Notes under the pieces: generated by a model
Told to the model about the DNA's origin: nothing
What the model saw: the letters and a program-made list of their open reading frames with translations, nothing else
The model's database searches: none
In this document: positions 63,192 through 64,000 of the stretch, in pieces
Layout of the letters: every line of letters starts with the position of its first letter
Position numbering within the stretch: the stretch's first letter is position 1
Position numbers and translations under genes: made by a program
Source: Streptomyces durocortorensis
GTDB lineage: Bacteria > Actinomycetota > Actinomycetes > Streptomycetales > Streptomycetaceae
Assembly: GCF_031760065.1 (NCBI RefSeq)
Contig: NZ_CP134500.1
Coordinates: 2,418,001 to 2,482,000 of the forward strand
Direction of reading: 5' to 3'
DNA length: 64,000 nucleotides

Positions 63192-64000
63192 TCACGTCAT
63201 CCGGGTCGCCCACTCCTGGACCTTGGCGATGCGCTGCTGGATCTGGCCCGCGGTCGCCTCGGCGCTCGGCGGGCCGCCGCACACGCGGCGCAGCTCGGTG
63301 TGGATGACACCGTGGGGCTTGCCGCTCTGGTGGGTGTAGGCGGAGACCATCGTATTGAGCTGCTTGCGCAGGCTCAGAAGCTGCTTGTGGGTGACGACGG
63401 GCCGCGCCTCGGCGGGCTTCTCCAGGAGGTCGGCCTCCTGGGCCGGCTTCTGGCGGCTGTGCGCGATCTGCCGGCTCTGCCGCTTCTGAAGGAGAAGCTG
63501 CACCTGGTCCGGTTCGAGAAGCCCGGGGATGCCCAGGTAGTCCTGCTCCTCCTCGCTGCCGGGGTGGGCCTGCATGCCGAACTCGGCGCCGTCGTACAGC
63601 ACCCGGTCGAAGACCGCGTCGGACTCCAGGGCCTCGAAGGGCAGCTGGTCCTCGGTCTCCTCGTCCTCCAGCTTCTCGGCGTCGGCGAGGAGCTGGTCCT
63701 CCTCGGCGAAGGGGTTCTCCTCGTCGCTGCCCTTCTTCGGCTTGTCGAGGACGTGGTCGCGCTCGACCTCCATCTCGTTGGCGAAGTCGAGGAGCATCGG
63801 GATGGTCGGCAGGAAGACGGAGGCGGTCTCGCCGCGGCGGCGGGAGCGCACGAAGCGCCCGACGGCCTGGGCGAAGAAGAGGGGGGTCGAGATCGTGGTC
63901 GCGTAGACGCCGACGGCCAGGCGCGGCACGTCGACGCCCTCGGACACCATGCGGACGGCGACCATCCAGCGCGACTCGTCGGCGCTGAACCGGTCGATCT
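63192..64000 (-). CDS. DEAD/DEAH-box (SF2) helicase, C-terminal part
   Basis: About 269 C-terminal residues of an SF2 helicase run off the right edge. Motif V (VAVRMVSEGVDVPRL) and motif VI (FFAQAVGRFVRSRR) of the second RecA-like domain are visible. A charged, Glu-rich linker and a C-terminal helical segment (VQEWATRMT at the end) follow. The N-terminal helicase domain and start are outside the window. The enzyme belongs to a DEAD/DEAH family common in Streptomyces; the substrate (DNA or RNA) is unclear. Confidence 0.92.
   Translation of the reverse strand, partial: IDRFSADESRWMVAVRMVSEGVDVPRLAVGVYATTISTPLFFAQAVGRFVRSRRRGETASVFLPTIPMLLDFANEMEVERDHVLDKPKKGSDEENPFAEEDQLLADAEKLEDEETEDQLPFEALESDAVFDRVLYDGAEFGMQAHPGSEEEQDYLGIPGLLEPDQVQLLLQKRQSRQIAHSRQKPAQEADLLEKPAEARPVVTHKQLLSLRKQLNTMVSAYTHQSGKPHGVIHTELRRVCGGPPSAEATAGQIQQRIAKVQEWATRMT

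Overview
This window is chromosomal DNA from a Streptomyces or a very close actinomycete. The evidence is the very high GC content with strong third-position GC bias, an SsgA-like sporulation protein, DUF1707, DUF2017, DUF2510/RDD and DUF3618 proteins, a CysO/CysM/Mec cysteine pathway, DasR-type operators on a nag PTS locus, and many GTG starts and GTGA/ATGA overlaps. From memory only, the order PBP, GroES-like, Bcp, rph, nagF/nagE1/nagE2, cysM/cysO, amino acid permease, DUF2017/clpS, pncB, M6 protease, hpd/lrp resembles the SCO2890-SCO2930 part of the S. coelicolor core. I could not run an alignment.

Layout. 0.2-3.4 kb is accessory: an IS3 transposase fragment, then a WXG100-like protein, a large protein joining a WXG-like N-terminus to an alpha/beta hydrolase (DUF1023 type), and a lipoprotein. 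3.5-6.9 kb is a FAD monooxygenase/MFS exporter operon divergent from a TetR repressor, with a perfect inverted-repeat operator. 7-14.1 kb carries mainly envelope and secreted proteins (EEP phosphatase/nuclease, excalibur lipoprotein, second lipoprotein, SGNH hydrolase), plus an alpha/beta hydrolase and a DUF445 membrane protein. 14.2-20.2 kb has a DUF1707 protein, an ABC-2 exporter operon and a class A penicillin-binding protein. 20.2-25.1 kb has a Gdx/SugE-type SMR exporter behind a guanidine-III riboswitch, a GroES-like protein, bcp peroxiredoxin, an MHS-family MFS transporter and two tandem paralogous HNH proteins, followed by tRNA-Leu(UAG).

25.3-30.7 kb holds rdgB, a lipoprotein, rph and the N-acetylglucosamine PTS genes nagF (EIIB) divergent from nagE1 and nagE2 (EIIC), with three DasR-like (dre) sites. 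30.8-32.8 kb holds a GNAT, an MBL-fold hydrolase and a membrane-anchored PemK/MazF domain. 32.9-38.1 kb is a cysteine-biosynthesis region (cysM, cysO, mec) split by a cobalamin-riboswitch-controlled corrinoid ABC transporter (btuF-btuC-btuD). A short Cys-containing leader peptide precedes cysO. 38.2-43.2 kb holds an amino acid permease, DUF2017, clpS, and the NAD-salvage genes pncB and pncA. 43.3-53.4 kb carries an M6 (immune inhibitor A) metalloprotease, two RDD membrane proteins, an SsgG-like protein, a GlcD-type FAD oxidase and a TPR protein. 53.4-59 kb has hpd divergent from an Lrp/AsnC regulator, followed by a four-gene OpuC-type osmoprotectant ABC operon. 59-64 kb has an ArsR regulator with an iteron-like leaderless promoter, a 67-residue protein, an MFS transporter, an S16 serine protease, an IclR regulator and the C-terminal part of an SF2 helicase running off the end.

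How the parts work together. Several loci are small-molecule sensing circuits visible at the DNA or RNA level: TetR operator with exporter and monooxygenase, guanidine riboswitch with guanidinium exporter, dre sites with GlcNAc uptake, cobalamin riboswitch with corrinoid uptake, a Cys leader with cysO-cysM, and an ArsR palindrome with an MFS transporter. The least-described parts are the tandem HNH proteins built from a repeated ~50-residue module, the WXG/hydrolase/lipoprotein cassette at the left edge, and the cysO leader with its palindrome.
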